DNA of 64,000 nt from Sphingopyxis sp. H053 (GTDB lineage: Bacteria; Pseudomonadota; Alphaproteobacteria; Sphingomonadales; Sphingomonadaceae). Position 1 is the stretch's first letter. Each line of letters opens with the position of its first letter. The stretch spans positions 186,001 through 250,000 of the forward strand of contig NZ_LNRU01000006.1 in assembly GCF_001468225.1 (NCBI RefSeq), read 5' to 3'. A program made the translations under genes and the position numbers. Under the pieces are notes generated by a model. The model did not search any database, was not told where the DNA came from, and worked only from the letters and a program-made list of their open reading frames with translations. Below, in pieces: positions 45,107 to 55,100 of the stretch.

Positions 45107-46300
45107 ATGGACATGGAATTCAGCCCCGAAGATCTCGCCTTCCAGCAGGAAGTGCGCGACTTCATCGCCGAAAATTACCCCGCCGACCTGCGCGACAAGC
45201 AGGACGAAGGCGAAGAGATGTCCAAGGAGGATTTCCTCGCCTGGCACAAGATCCTGTACAAAAAGGGCTGGATCGCGCCCGCATGGCCGGTCGAATATGG
45301 CGGCACCGGCTGGACGCCGACGCAGCGTTTCATCTGGTCGGAGGAAACCGCGCGCGCCGATTGCATTCGCCTGATGCCCTTCGGGCTCGCGATGGTCGGC
45401 CCGGTGATCTACACCTTTGGCACCCCCGAGCAGAAAGCCCATTTCCTGCCGCGCATTCTGTCGGGCGAGGATTGGTGGTGCCAGGGCTATTCGGAACCCG
45501 GTTCGGGTTCGGACCTTGCCTCGCTCCGCACCACCGCGGTTGCCGATGGCGACGATTATATCGTCAACGGGCAAAAAACCTGGACGACGCTCGCGCAGCA
45601 TGCCGACTGGGGCTTTTTCCTTGTCCGGACTGACAAGGAAGCGAAGCAGCAGGAAGGCATCAGCTTCCTCCTGATCGACATGAAATCGCCCGGCATCACC
45701 GTGCGCCCGATCATCACATTGGGCGGCGAGCATGAAGTCAACGAAGTGTGGCTCGAAGATGTTCGCGTGCCGCAATCGCAGCGGGTTTACGATGAGAATA
45801 AGGGCTGGACCTGTGCCAAGTTCCTGCTTGCGCACGAACGCACCGGCATCGCCGGCGTCGCGGCGTCGAAGCGCGGGATCGAGAAGGTGAAGGCGATCGC
45901 CCGAACCGAACTCGACGGCGACAAGCCGCTGCTCGCCAACGCCTTCTTCAAGCGCAAGGTGGCTGAGCTCGAAGTTGACCTGGCGGCGCTCGAATTCACC
46001 GAGTTGCGCAGCCTTGCCGGCCCCAACGCAAATCGCGGTCCGGGGCCGGAATCGAGCCTGCTCAAAATCAAGGGCAGCGAAATCCAGCAGCGGCTGACCG
46101 AACTGACGCTCGAAGCCGTCGGCCATTATGGCGCGCCCTATTTCCGCGGTTTCGGCGAAGGCGACAACGAGCATCCGATCGGGCCGGACTATGCGCATCG
46201 CGCCGCGCCGACCTATTTCAACATGCGCAAGACGACGATCTATGGCGGGTCGAACGAGATTCAGCGCAACATCATCGCGAAGATGGTTTTGGGTCTCTGA
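45107..46300 (+). CDS. Acyl-CoA dehydrogenase (large-subunit type, PimC-like)
   Basis: A 397-residue flavoprotein of the acyl-CoA dehydrogenase fold: QGYSEPGSGSDLASLRTTA and GQKTWTT around the FAD and substrate sites, and TIYGGSNEIQRNIIAKMVLGL at the end. The residue in the place of the MCAD catalytic Glu376 is Gly (YGGS), so the base may come from another position or from the partner subunit. It resembles large subunits such as PimC. The ATG at 45107 has TGGGAGA upstream. A similar gene follows after a repeat. Confidence 0.9.
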   Translation: MDMEFSPEDLAFQQEVRDFIAENYPADLRDKQDEGEEMSKEDFLAWHKILYKKGWIAPAWPVEYGGTGWTPTQRFIWSEETARADCIRLMPFGLAMVGPVIYTFGTPEQKAHFLPRILSGEDWWCQGYSEPGSGSDLASLRTTAVADGDDYIVNGQKTWTTLAQHADWGFFLVRTDKEAKQQEGISFLLIDMKSPGITVRPIITLGGEHEVNEVWLEDVRVPQSQRVYDENKGWTCAKFLLAHERTGIAGVAASKRGIEKVKAIARTELDGDKPLLANAFFKRKVAELEVDLAALEFTELRSLAGPNANRGPGPESSLLKIKGSEIQQRLTELTLEAVGHYGAPYFRGFGEGDNEHPIGPDYAHRAAPTYFNMRKTTIYGGSNEIQRNIIAKMVLGL

Positions 46301-46303
46301 ACG

Positions 46304-46392
46304 CGTCGCCCCCGCGAAGGCGGGGGCCGCATCGGCCTGACCTGACGCCGCAGCATAAACCTACAGCGGCCCCCGCCTTCGCGGGGGCGACG
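46304..46392. repeat. Inverted-repeat element, type B
   Basis: Two 27-base arms (46304-46330 and 46366-46392) are perfect reverse complements, and each arm is itself a hairpin (CCCCCGC-GAA-GGCGGGGG). It fills the gap between the two acyl-CoA dehydrogenase genes. Confidence 0.9.
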
Positions 46393-46402
46393 GGGATAAA
46401 AA

Positions 46403-47542
46403 ATGGATTTCACCTACACCGAAACGCAGGACATGATCCGCGACACGCTCGCCCGCTTCCTCGGCGACACCTATGATTTCGAAACGCGTCAGAAGTTCAT
46501 CAATAGCGACGCGGGTCGCGATCCGGCGATCTGGACCGCGCTCGCGCATGAACTCGGCATGCTGGGCGCGCCTTTTGCAGAAGAGCATGGCGGCCTTGGC
46601 GGCGGCGCGCTCGAAAACGCGATCGTGATGGAGGAGCTCGGCAAGGTTATCGGGGTCGAGCCCTATCTGCCGACCGTTGTCATCGCGGGCGGTGCGCTCA
46701 AGGCCGTCGGCGGCGCGCAGGCCGATGCGATGATCCCCGAGATCATCGCGGGCAATGCGATCATCGCCTTCGCTTACGCCGAGCCGCAGGGCCGCTATGA
46801 CCTCGCGAACCTGCGCACCACCGCGAAGAAGGACGGCGCGGGCTATGTGCTGAGCGGACATAAATCGGTCGTCTATGCCGCGCCTTGGGCGACGCATCTG
46901 CTCGTCACCGCGCGCACCGGCGGTAATGCGCGCGACCGTGATGGTGTGTCACTGTTCCTGATCGACGCGAACCTGCCGGGCATCGTCCGCCGCGACTATC
47001 CGACGGTCGACGGCAGCCGCGCATCCGAAATCTATTTCGAGAATGTCGCGATCCCCGGCGATGCGCTGCTCGGCGGCGAAGGCACCGGCCTGCCGCTGAT
47101 CGAACAGATCGTTGACGAGGCGACCGTTGCAGTCTGCGCCGAAGCGACCGGCGTGATGCAGAAGCTGCACGAAGGCACGCTGGAATATACGCAGCAGCGC
47201 AAGCAGTTCGGCGTGCCCATCGCGAAGTTCCAGGTGCTCCAGCACCGCATGGTCGACATGTTCATGGAAGTCGAACAGGCGCGCTCGATGACGATCATGG
47301 GAACGCTGAAGCTGGGTCTGCCCGCGAACGAGCGCATGGCGGCGGTCTCTGCTGCGAAGGCGAAGGTCGCGCGCGGCGCGAACTTTGTCGGGCAGAATGC
47401 AATCCAGACGCATGGCGGGATCGGCATCACGCAGGAACTGGCGATCGGCCATTATTTCAAGCGCGCGACGATGATCGAAGGCCAGTTCGGCAGCGCCGAC
47501 CATCATATGGACCGCTACGAGCGGATCACGCTGGCGGATTGA
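46403..47542 (+). CDS. Acyl-CoA dehydrogenase (small-subunit type, PimD-like)
   Basis: A 379-residue acyl-CoA dehydrogenase relative. YAEPQGRYDLANLRTTA replaces the usual T.P..GSD, and the end reads QELAIGHYFKRATMIEGQFGSADHHMDR. Here a Glu (IEGQ) stands near the MCAD Glu376 position, opposite to the partner gene. The pair layout of about 397 and 379 residues resembles PimC/PimD and other two-component acyl-CoA dehydrogenases that act as heteromers. The substrate is unknown. Confidence 0.88.
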   Translation: MDFTYTETQDMIRDTLARFLGDTYDFETRQKFINSDAGRDPAIWTALAHELGMLGAPFAEEHGGLGGGALENAIVMEELGKVIGVEPYLPTVVIAGGALKAVGGAQADAMIPEIIAGNAIIAFAYAEPQGRYDLANLRTTAKKDGAGYVLSGHKSVVYAAPWATHLLVTARTGGNARDRDGVSLFLIDANLPGIVRRDYPTVDGSRASEIYFENVAIPGDALLGGEGTGLPLIEQIVDEATVAVCAEATGVMQKLHEGTLEYTQQRKQFGVPIAKFQVLQHRMVDMFMEVEQARSMTIMGTLKLGLPANERMAAVSAAKAKVARGANFVGQNAIQTHGGIGITQELAIGHYFKRATMIEGQFGSADHHMDRYERITLAD

Positions 47543-47550
47543 CCGCTTGT

Positions 47551-47683
47551 CCTCCCTGTCGCGTAGCGATGGGGAGGGGGACCGTTCGCGAAGCGAATGG
47601 TGGAGGGGCCGCGACGTCGCGTCCTTAGCCCCTCCATCAGCCCTTCGGGGCTGCCACCTTCCCATGCCTGCGACACAGGGAGG
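47551..47683. repeat. Inverted-repeat element, type C
   Basis: Imperfect arms (CCTCCCTGTCGC... near 47551 and ...GCGACACAGGGAGG ending 47683) enclose further short hairpins (GTTCGCGAAGCGAA, CAGCCCTTCGGGGCTG). It fills the space between the dehydrogenase gene and the convergent TonB receptor gene. Confidence 0.75.
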
Positions 47684-47686
47684 ATC

Positions 47687-50194
47687 TCAATAAGCGACGT
47701 CGACGGCGATCCGGAGCGTGCGCGGGCGGAGCGGCGTGAGGAAGCCCTCATTCCCCTCAAGGAACGGCGTTCCGAGCGAAAAGCGATTGCCGCGCGAATC
47801 GAAGAGATTGGTGAGCGTCAGCGACAGGCCGCGTCGTTCGTTGCCAACGCGCATCGCAACCCCGGTATCGACATAGTCGCCCTGACTTTCGCCGAGTACC
47901 GGCCCGATACCGAGCCGCGACGGGCCGATATAATTGGCCCAGCCGTTCACGCGGAAATCCTCGTCACCGATGACGGTGGCGTAATTGACCGACCCGCGCA
48001 CCGCATGGCTCGCGACATTGGGAATGCGTCCGAGGCGGCCCGGCGCGGCGTCGAACACCGGCAGGATCTGCGGCGCGAGATCGTCGACCCGGCTATGATT
48101 GTAAACCGCGCCGAGTTCGAAGGTCAGCGCGCTCGTCGGCCGCATCGCGACTGCCCCCGACACGCTGGTAATGCGGCCGTCGCCGATATTGGCGGTCGTC
48201 GGGAAGCCCGTGCTGTCGATGAAATCGGCCTGGATATTGCGCCAGCGGCTGTGCGAAATCGAAATGCTGGCGTCGAGCAGGCTCTGCCCCTTGTCGCCGA
48301 AGCGCATGCCGGCTTCCCATGTGCGGACCTGGTCGTTGAGGAAACGCCGCACGAAATTGCCGTCGACCGCGAGCCCGCCAGGACGAAAACCTTCCTGATA
48401 GCGCGCATAGAGCCGGACATTGTGGAGCGGCGTCGCGAGCAGCGAGAAGGACGGCAGCAAATCGGTTTCTTTACGCGATGCGGTCGCCGCACGGTTGGCC
48501 TGCGCGAGGGCATGGGAGACGCCCTCGGCCGCGCCGCCCAGTTTGGCGTGCGACAGGCGAACGCCGCCCGATGCGATCAGGTCGGGCATCACCTCGACGG
48601 TCGCCTCGGCATAGCCGGTGAATTCGGTGATCTTGTTGGTCACGCCGGGCAGGGTCGCACGAAGCGGGCCATAGCCATATTCGCGGTCCTGCCGCGCGCG
48701 ATTGTCGATAAAGCTCGCGCCGATCACCCAGCCGAGGCCGTCGCGATACGGGCGCGACAGGCGGTTTTCGCTGACGAACATGCGCGTCGCATTATGCTGG
48801 TCGAGCACGCGCGGAACATCGTTCAGCGGAATGACCTGGACCGGCGCGAACAGGCGCTCGACATCGACGCTTCCAACCGAAGGCGGCGCGGGAACGCCGC
48901 CGCTGGACATATCGGTCCCTTGCCGCGCTTCGGGCAGACTGGCGTCGAAGCGTTCGAACAGCCGGTGATCGATATAGGCGTTGGACGACTGGAAATGCAG
49001 ATCGTCCCAGTCCTTCATCACGACGACGGTGCCCATGCCATAGCGCGCGGTCGCATTCTGCTCGACCATCGAATTACGGGTGAGCGGCGCGCCATCCTTG
49101 TCGGCATATTGCGCGTCGTCGGAGGTGATCGCCTGATAGACGCCGCCCAGGTCGACCGTCCAGTCGTCGCCCGCCTCGAACCGGAAAGTGCCGCGCCCGC
49201 CGCGGACATGCACGCGGTTGACGTCGTTCTGCCCGCGCAGCGGATTGTCGATATAGCCGCCGTCGGTGAGCATATAGCCGACGAGGCGCAGCGCGTGCCC
49301 GTTGTCGCTGACCGGGATATTGGCGATCGCGGCGATGTCCCCGCCGGGGTCGCCATGCTGGGTGATCGAGACGCCGGCAATCGCCTGCACCGTCATCTCG
49401 CGCGGGTCGGGGGCTTTCGGGATGACGCGGATGATCCCGCCGAGCGACCCGGCGCCATAGAGTGTGCCCTGCGGCCCTTCGAGGATTTCGACATTGTCGA
49501 TGTCGTAGAGGCGCAGGTCCGGGTCGGGCGCATTATAGCTGAGGCGGATATCGCCGAGATACTGGCCGACGGTCGACTGCGTCGGGCCGGTGAAGCTTGA
49601 ATCGGCTATCCCGCGAATGAACAGCTTGTTGCGCCCCGAACCCAGATGGGTCGAGGACACGGTCGCGGTCCGCGACAGGATCGAATCCATCCCGCGCTCG
49701 CCGCCAAACGCCAAATCGCCGCCATCCAGTTTGGTGACGACGCCGGCGAAGTGCGAAAGGGGCAAGTCGGTCTTCGACGCGGTGACGATGATTTCGTCCT
49801 GCGCCGCCGCGACCGCATCTTGCGATGGCTCGCGTGCCCTTGGCTGCGGTGCGTGTCGCGGTGCCGGTGCCGCCCGCGCGACACGGGCGGGGGCAGGGCG
49901 ACGCTCGATGCGCCAGCTCGTCGCGCTGACCCTTACGGCGCGCGCGTCGGACCCCGCCAGCAGGCGGCGGATCGCTTCTTCGACGCTCATCCGCCCGCGC
50001 ACCGGTTTGACGCGGCCCTGCCACAGTTTCGCATCGCCGACGCTGATGCTGACCCCGGCCTGCCGGCTGATGACGGGCAGCGCGGTCGACAGGCTGCCTT
50101 TGGGCACGTCGAACGCGCGTTCCTCCGCCGCCTGCGCCTGCGCGGGCAGGCACAGCGCTATCGCTGCTGCGGCGAGGGAAAGGCGCGGGTGCAT
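47687..50194 (-). CDS. TonB-dependent receptor with N-terminal STN signalling domain
   Basis: An 835-residue outer-membrane transporter. After a signal peptide (AQA-AEERAFD) comes a secretin/TonB STN domain (about 25-100, FDVPKGSLSTALPVISRQAGV), the mark of receptors that signal to FecR. A plug domain follows an EIIVTASKTD TonB-box-like segment, then the 22-strand barrel ending in RTLRIAVDVAY. With the two upstream genes it forms a FecI/FecR/FecA-type system. The ligand is not evident; the ECF regulation suggests iron-siderophore or another scarce nutrient. Confidence 0.93.
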   Translation of the reverse strand: MHPRLSLAAAAIALCLPAQAQAAEERAFDVPKGSLSTALPVISRQAGVSISVGDAKLWQGRVKPVRGRMSVEEAIRRLLAGSDARAVRVSATSWRIERRPAPARVARAAPAPRHAPQPRAREPSQDAVAAAQDEIIVTASKTDLPLSHFAGVVTKLDGGDLAFGGERGMDSILSRTATVSSTHLGSGRNKLFIRGIADSSFTGPTQSTVGQYLGDIRLSYNAPDPDLRLYDIDNVEILEGPQGTLYGAGSLGGIIRVIPKAPDPREMTVQAIAGVSITQHGDPGGDIAAIANIPVSDNGHALRLVGYMLTDGGYIDNPLRGQNDVNRVHVRGGRGTFRFEAGDDWTVDLGGVYQAITSDDAQYADKDGAPLTRNSMVEQNATARYGMGTVVVMKDWDDLHFQSSNAYIDHRLFERFDASLPEARQGTDMSSGGVPAPPSVGSVDVERLFAPVQVIPLNDVPRVLDQHNATRMFVSENRLSRPYRDGLGWVIGASFIDNRARQDREYGYGPLRATLPGVTNKITEFTGYAEATVEVMPDLIASGGVRLSHAKLGGAAEGVSHALAQANRAATASRKETDLLPSFSLLATPLHNVRLYARYQEGFRPGGLAVDGNFVRRFLNDQVRTWEAGMRFGDKGQSLLDASISISHSRWRNIQADFIDSTGFPTTANIGDGRITSVSGAVAMRPTSALTFELGAVYNHSRVDDLAPQILPVFDAAPGRLGRIPNVASHAVRGSVNYATVIGDEDFRVNGWANYIGPSRLGIGPVLGESQGDYVDTGVAMRVGNERRGLSLTLTNLFDSRGNRFSLGTPFLEGNEGFLTPLRPRTLRIAVDVAY

Positions 50195-50196
50195 GC

Positions 50197-51129
50197 TCAG
50201 CGGGTCAATATCCAGCCATCGCCTTGCCGCTCGGCCTTCGTTCCCGACAGCGCGGCAAGATCGGCGATCGTGCGGTTCCGGTTCTTGTCGATGATCAACG
50301 CGCCGCGGAACGACAGATCGCTTGCTTCGGGCGCGATGCTCACTTGCATCCCGGCGGTGCGCCTCAGATCCTCGGCGACGACAGCGAGCGGCGTGCCATT
50401 GTAAACGAGCAGGCCGCTACGCCAGCCGCCGATGCTGGCCACATCGACATCCTGGACGACCGGGGGCTGACGGTCGCCATCGCGCGCTTCGATGCCCTTG
50501 CCCGCGACGAGGCGGACCTTGTCGCGGTCGGGATTGTAGAGGACGATGCCTTCCGACACTGCGACCGACGTCTGGCGGTCACGGCGCACGACATTGAACG
50601 CGGTTCCGAGGTCGACGATCTTTGCGCCGCCCGTTTCGACCACGAACGGATCATCGTCGCGGTGGACGACATGGAACATCGCCTCGCCCGATTCCAGCCG
50701 GGCAAAGCGCGGTCGCTCCTTGTCGATCTCGATCACCGAGGCACCGTTGACCTCGATCTTCGAGCCATCGGCCAGCTCTATGGTGCGATGCTCGCCGGCC
50801 TTGGTTTCGATCCGGCCTTCGGTTCCGAACAGGCCGAGGCCCGACAGGCTGATCGCGCCGACCAGTGCCGCGGCCATTGCCCCGCCAAACCAGGCGCGCC
50901 GCGACGCGCGGCGCGGTGCATCGGGCACAATCACGACCGATGGCTTGGGCGCCGCGGGCAGGGCGTCGAGATCGCGGTCCAGGCTCGCGACCGCGTCGTA
51001 GATCGCATTGTGCGCCGGATCCTCGGCAAGCCAGTCGGCAAAACCGTCCCAGTCGTCGAAAGCGGGGTCGCGCTGGCGGATCAGCCAGTCGATGGCGCGC
51101 GCTTCGGCGTTTGTCGCGTCAGCTTGCAT
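50197..51129 (-). CDS. fecR: FecR-family anti-sigma regulator
   Basis: A 310-residue protein with the N-terminal DUF4880 cytoplasmic domain (EARAIDWLIRQRDPAFDDWDGFADWL.EDPAHNAIYD), one membrane span (about 82-100), a periplasmic FecR domain (IELADGSKIEVNGASVIEID) and a C-terminal DUF4974 region that meets the receptor STN domain. Its start overlaps the sigma gene by 11 bases and its stop is 2 bases before the receptor gene. Confidence 0.93.
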   Translation of the reverse strand: MQADATNAEARAIDWLIRQRDPAFDDWDGFADWLAEDPAHNAIYDAVASLDRDLDALPAAPKPSVVIVPDAPRRASRRAWFGGAMAAALVGAISLSGLGLFGTEGRIETKAGEHRTIELADGSKIEVNGASVIEIDKERPRFARLESGEAMFHVVHRDDDPFVVETGGAKIVDLGTAFNVVRRDRQTSVAVSEGIVLYNPDRDKVRLVAGKGIEARDGDRQPPVVQDVDVASIGGWRSGLLVYNGTPLAVVAEDLRRTAGMQVSIAPEASDLSFRGALIIDKNRNRTIADLAALSGTKAERQGDGWILTR

Positions 51130-51640
51130 CGAACTGCCTCCGGATCACGGCGAGCGCCGCATAGACCTTGCGCAGATCGGCTTCGACGGTGCTCAGGCTG
51201 ACCCCCATTTCACTGGCTATATCGCGTTGGTTCTGGCCGTCGACACGGAACCGGCGGAAGATGCGTGCCGGCCGCTCGCCCGTCGCGGTGATCGATGCTT
51301 CAACAAGCGCGAGCTGTTCGCGCGAGATCAACGCGGTTTCGGTCGAAGGGCTTTGCGTGGCGGCGGCTTCGCCCCATGCCTTGTCGCGCAGATCGCTCTG
51401 CCGCGCCGACCGATAGCGGTCGAGCATCAGATTGTTCGCGGCGCGCATGATATAGGGCAGGGGGTCGGCGATGGGGCCCGTCTTCCGGTCGGTCAGGCGC
51501 ATCCATAGGTCCTGGAACAGATCTTCGGCGCCGTCACCCGCGCCGCGCACTTCCAGAAAGCGGACGATACGATCCCGGTTGGCGAGCAATACGCCTTCGA
51601 TGCCTTGGGCGGCGTCGGTTCGATCACGCGACTCGGTCAT
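51119..51640 (-). CDS. fecI: ECF sigma factor, FecI-like
   Basis: A 173-residue sigma factor: region 2 (DGAEDLFQDLWMRL, YIMRAANNLMLDRYRS) and region 4 (RIFRRFRVDGQNQRDIASEMGVSLSTVEADLRKVY). It would direct RNA polymerase to the receptor promoter once released by FecR. The start MTESRDR at 51640 is chosen; MAFQSK at 51664 is possible, and the frame is open to 51799 without a clear ribosome site. A MITE-like element lies about 170 bases upstream. Confidence 0.9.
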   Translation of the reverse strand: MTESRDRTDAAQGIEGVLLANRDRIVRFLEVRGAGDGAEDLFQDLWMRLTDRKTGPIADPLPYIMRAANNLMLDRYRSARQSDLRDKAWGEAAATQSPSTETALISREQLALVEASITATGERPARIFRRFRVDGQNQRDIASEMGVSLSTVEADLRKVYAALAVIRRQFDAS

Positions 51641-51809
51641 GGATTGCTTGCTTTGGAACGCCATCTTCTGTCGGTAAGCGCCGCTTCGCCCTGCGCCATA
51701 CGTCCCCCTGATGACGCCGTCATATAGCGCCATTGCCCAGCCGCGCAACTGCGGCGGAAAGAGAGGAGCGGTGGCAAGTGCAAGCATCGGTTCGTTCATT
51801 CATTTCTCG

Positions 51810-52075
51810 AGGGTCAGGACCTACCAATTGCATGATCGAGGCGTCGAAATGGCGAAGATATCGGGCTCGAGCGGATGCAGCGGGTAGCATCGCTACCCGC
51901 AAGGCCGCGCGGGCCTGAGATCGAAGCCATTTCGGCGTCCCTTCGGGATTTGACCGATTTTGCCCATGGCTTCGTCGGCAAGTCTGGAAATATCGACATA
52001 TTCCTGCGCCTTGCCTCCTCGCACTGAACAAAATCGTTTCAAACCTCGATCGCGCAACTGGTAGGTCCTGACCCT
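51810..52075. mobile_element. MITE-like element with 32-base terminal inverted repeats
   Basis: The end sequences 51810-51841 and 52044-52075 are reverse complements over 32 bases with three mismatches. The element is 266 bases, too small for a transposase, with an internal 9-bp hairpin (51880-51888 with 51892-51900). A 498-base stretch (51641-52138) between fecI and the autotransporter contains no convincing gene besides this. Clear target duplications were not found. A minus-strand frame inside reads like a fragment of a coding sequence but has no start context. The parent transposon is unknown. Confidence 0.7.
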
Positions 52076-52077
52076 AG

Positions 52078-52118
52078 GCAAGGGGGAAGCGTGGGTAGGG
52101 GTTACGCTTCCCCCTTGC
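52078..52118 (-). terminator. Strong hairpin downstream of the autotransporter gene
   Basis: A 14-bp perfect stem (52078-52091 with 52105-52118) with a 13-base loop lies 20 bases after the autotransporter stop on the minus strand. No T-run follows in that direction, so termination efficiency is uncertain; it directly abuts the MITE-like element. Confidence 0.55.
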
Positions 52119-52138
52119 GGGCGGGGCCGGCCGGGGGG

Positions 52139-55100
52139 CTAGAGGCCGACCCGCAAGCTCGCACGGAAAGCCCAGCCGATATGGCTTTGCTGTTCTTCCG
52201 CGGACACTTCGCCAGCGACCTGGAAGGCCGAATTTCCGGCGATGCCACGGAAACGGCCGACCCAGCCGCTCGTGCGATCATCAGGAACAAGGGTGAAAGG
52301 CGTGCCGTTCTTGAACGACGCCGTCGTCGTGCCGAGGGTGCCGCTGACGATCTGGCGGCGGCCGCCTTCGAGTTCGAAACGCGTCCAGCCGTCATATTCG
52401 TCGGCGCCGCCAAAATCGAGACCGATGGCGACAGTGCCCGACACGGCAAGCTCGTCGCTGTCGCGGCTCAGCACCGTGAGATCGAGCGCGTCGCCGCCGC
52501 CGGTTTCCTGATAGCCGTCTTCCTTCAGCTTGAAGTAATCGACCGCGACCATCGGGCGGAAGCTCAGGCCGCCGACGCGCGTGTCGTAAGCGACCGAACC
52601 TGAGGCCGACCACAAAGTGCCGTCCCACTTGCCCTTCATCGTCTTTTCGATGTCCTCGGCGCCGGCTTCAGCGCGGAAGATGCGCGTGCCCTTCAAGCTG
52701 ATCGGCGCGCCCGAAACACGGGCGCTCGCCATAAAACCGTCCGAACGCAGGCGCCAGTGCAGCGCGCCTTCGAACTGGCTGGTGCTGACTTCATTGGCGT
52801 TGCTGCCGTTGCCATCCTTACCGCTGAGGTAAGCGATCGAGCCGCCGAAGTTGCCCAAGTTGCTCTTGATTTCGGCGCCGCCCGAAATGCCCCAGCCGCT
52901 GACGTCATAGCTCGCGGTGTTGCCGACGCCTTTCGACGTGCCCCAGACGGCCTGGTTGACCCAATAACCCCATTTGCCCTCGTCCTGGAACGGTGCGTTG
53001 GGGTCCTGCAGGTAGCGCGACAGCGCGCGCGAGCCCGAGGTGACGGTTTCGAAGACGCCGCCTTCATGTTCGGGCAGCATCTGGCCAAGCTGGTTGTGGA
53101 ACTGCTCGCCGTCGGTGATGCCGAGGAAGACGTCCTCGATCTTCTGGTCGGCTACCACCGCGTCGAGCACCGCGTCGAACGCGCTCGATTCCGAGCGGTT
53201 GAGCCCGAGTTCGGTCGTGGTCTTGCGCGATACGTCGACGATCAGCTGGGTCGCGTTCGATGTCAGCGTGCCCTTGTAGAGGAAGGGCAGCAACGTCTGC
53301 GATGCGGTGAGGTTGCTCGCGCCGGTGAGCGTCCCCGCGGTCAGCACGATATGCTGACCCTCGGCCTTTTCGAGGCTCGACAGCTTGAGCGCGAGCTTCG
53401 ATTCAGCCCCGAAGCTGGCGTTGCCGCTGACCTGAAGGTTGGTGCCCGTGGTGCCGGTATCGAGCATCACGCCAAGCGTGCCCTTGTCGGTGACGGCGAG
53501 CGACGAAATCGTCGCGGCGCCGCCGACGTCAAAGGTGCCGCCAGCGACCGAAACCACCAGACCCTGCGAATTGGCGAGCGTGCCCGAGAAGATCGAGGTG
53601 CCGCCGATCGTCAGCGTATCGGCGCCGCCGCCAAAGTCGGCCAGGCCGGTGAACTTCGAGGTGCCGGCCAGCGTCATCGTGTCGCTGCCAGCGCCGAAGC
53701 GGGCGTTGCCGGCGTAGGTCGCGTCACCCGACAGCGCGAGCTTGTTGTTGCCGGCGCCGAAGAAGCTGTTTCCCTTTACCGAGCCATCGGCGATATCGAA
53801 CACATCGTTGCCGCCGCCGAAGCGGACGTCGCCAACGATGCTGGGGGCGGTGATGCCTGCGGCGACCGCGGTCTGCTTGACCGTCGCGCCGTTGTTGTTC
53901 GCCGACAGGTCGATCGCGATGTTGCGGTCGGAGGAGGCGAGGGCGCCGGTGGCGCTGATCGTGCCGCTGTTTTCGACCGTGCCGACCTTGCCCGACAGAT
54001 CGACGATGGCGCGCGCCGTGCCATTGTCGCCGCCGGTCTTGGCGGTGATCGAACCGCTGTTGCGGATCAGCGGGACATCGCCGCCGGCCTCGATCAGCAC
54101 CGCGGTTGCGACCGCACCCGCGGCGTTGCCGCCGGTCGTCGCTTCGATCTTGCCCGCATTGCGAAGTTCGGGGGTGGTCGCACCGCTGCCGAAGCGGATT
54201 GCGGTTGCCGCCGTGTCTTTCGACAATGCCGTCACGCTGCCGGTGGCACCGATGCCGATGCCGCCCGCGATGGTGACCGCACCGCCGAGGCCGCCGATCT
54301 GCATGCCGTTGCCGTCCTTGCCGGCGTAGAGGCCGTTGCCGAGCACGGCGCCGTCGATGATGAGGCCGAGACCGGTGCCCGTTCCGGCGACGGGGCCGAT
54401 TGTGACGGCGCGGTCGGCTGACCCGATGCGGATCGCGGCGGCCGAACCGAAGGAGCGCACGACGGCGTTTCCTTCCTTGTCGTCGTCGATGCCGTCCTTG
54501 TCCTCGTCCTTGTCGTCGGGCTTCGTGTCCTTGGGCGCGGCGGCGAGGACGATGCCGCCGGTGACATTGCCTTCGATTGACAGCGCGTTGCCGCCGGTCA
54601 GCAGGTCATCGGCGTCGAGCTTCGACGGATCGGCAGGCGGCGTCGTGAAGCGGTAGCCGGTGGCGGTCAGATTGCCCTGGACGACCAGTGCGCCGGTGAC
54701 GTTGCCGGCAATCCGTGCGCCGATCGCATCGACGCCTTGCGCGCTGATCGTGCCGGCAAGGCGGACGTTGCCCGTCACATCCTGCATCCCGACGCCAAGC
54801 GCGCGGTCGCCGATGACGCTGATAGTGCCGTCGTTGGTGAAATTTCCGGTCAGCGGCCCGCCGAGGCGGATGCCCGCCGAATTATTGCCCTCGATCGCAA
54901 TTGCACCCGAGTTGACGATGTTGCCCGAAAACGCACCGGCGGTCGCGATGCCGACGCGGTTGCTGCCGATAGCGAACGCGCCGTCGATGTCGCCGTCATT
55001 GTCGATGTCGGTCGGCGCATAGGTTTCGCCGATGGTGATCTTGCCGCTCGCGCTGTTGGTGATTCCGCCCGACGTGCCGGCATTCGCGAGAATGCCCGTG

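Noticed and set aside
47597..49600. Plus-strand open frame of 667 codons opposite the TonB receptor gene
   Set aside because: Shadow frame; the receptor has signal peptide, STN, plug and C-terminal barrel signature.
51720..52031. 103-codon minus-strand frame crossing the MITE-like element
   Set aside because: It starts inside the terminal repeat, has no ribosome site and no recognised domain.
52757..54421. Plus-strand open frame of 554 codons opposite the autotransporter
   Set aside because: Shadow of a repetitive, high-G+C gene; low-complexity translation.
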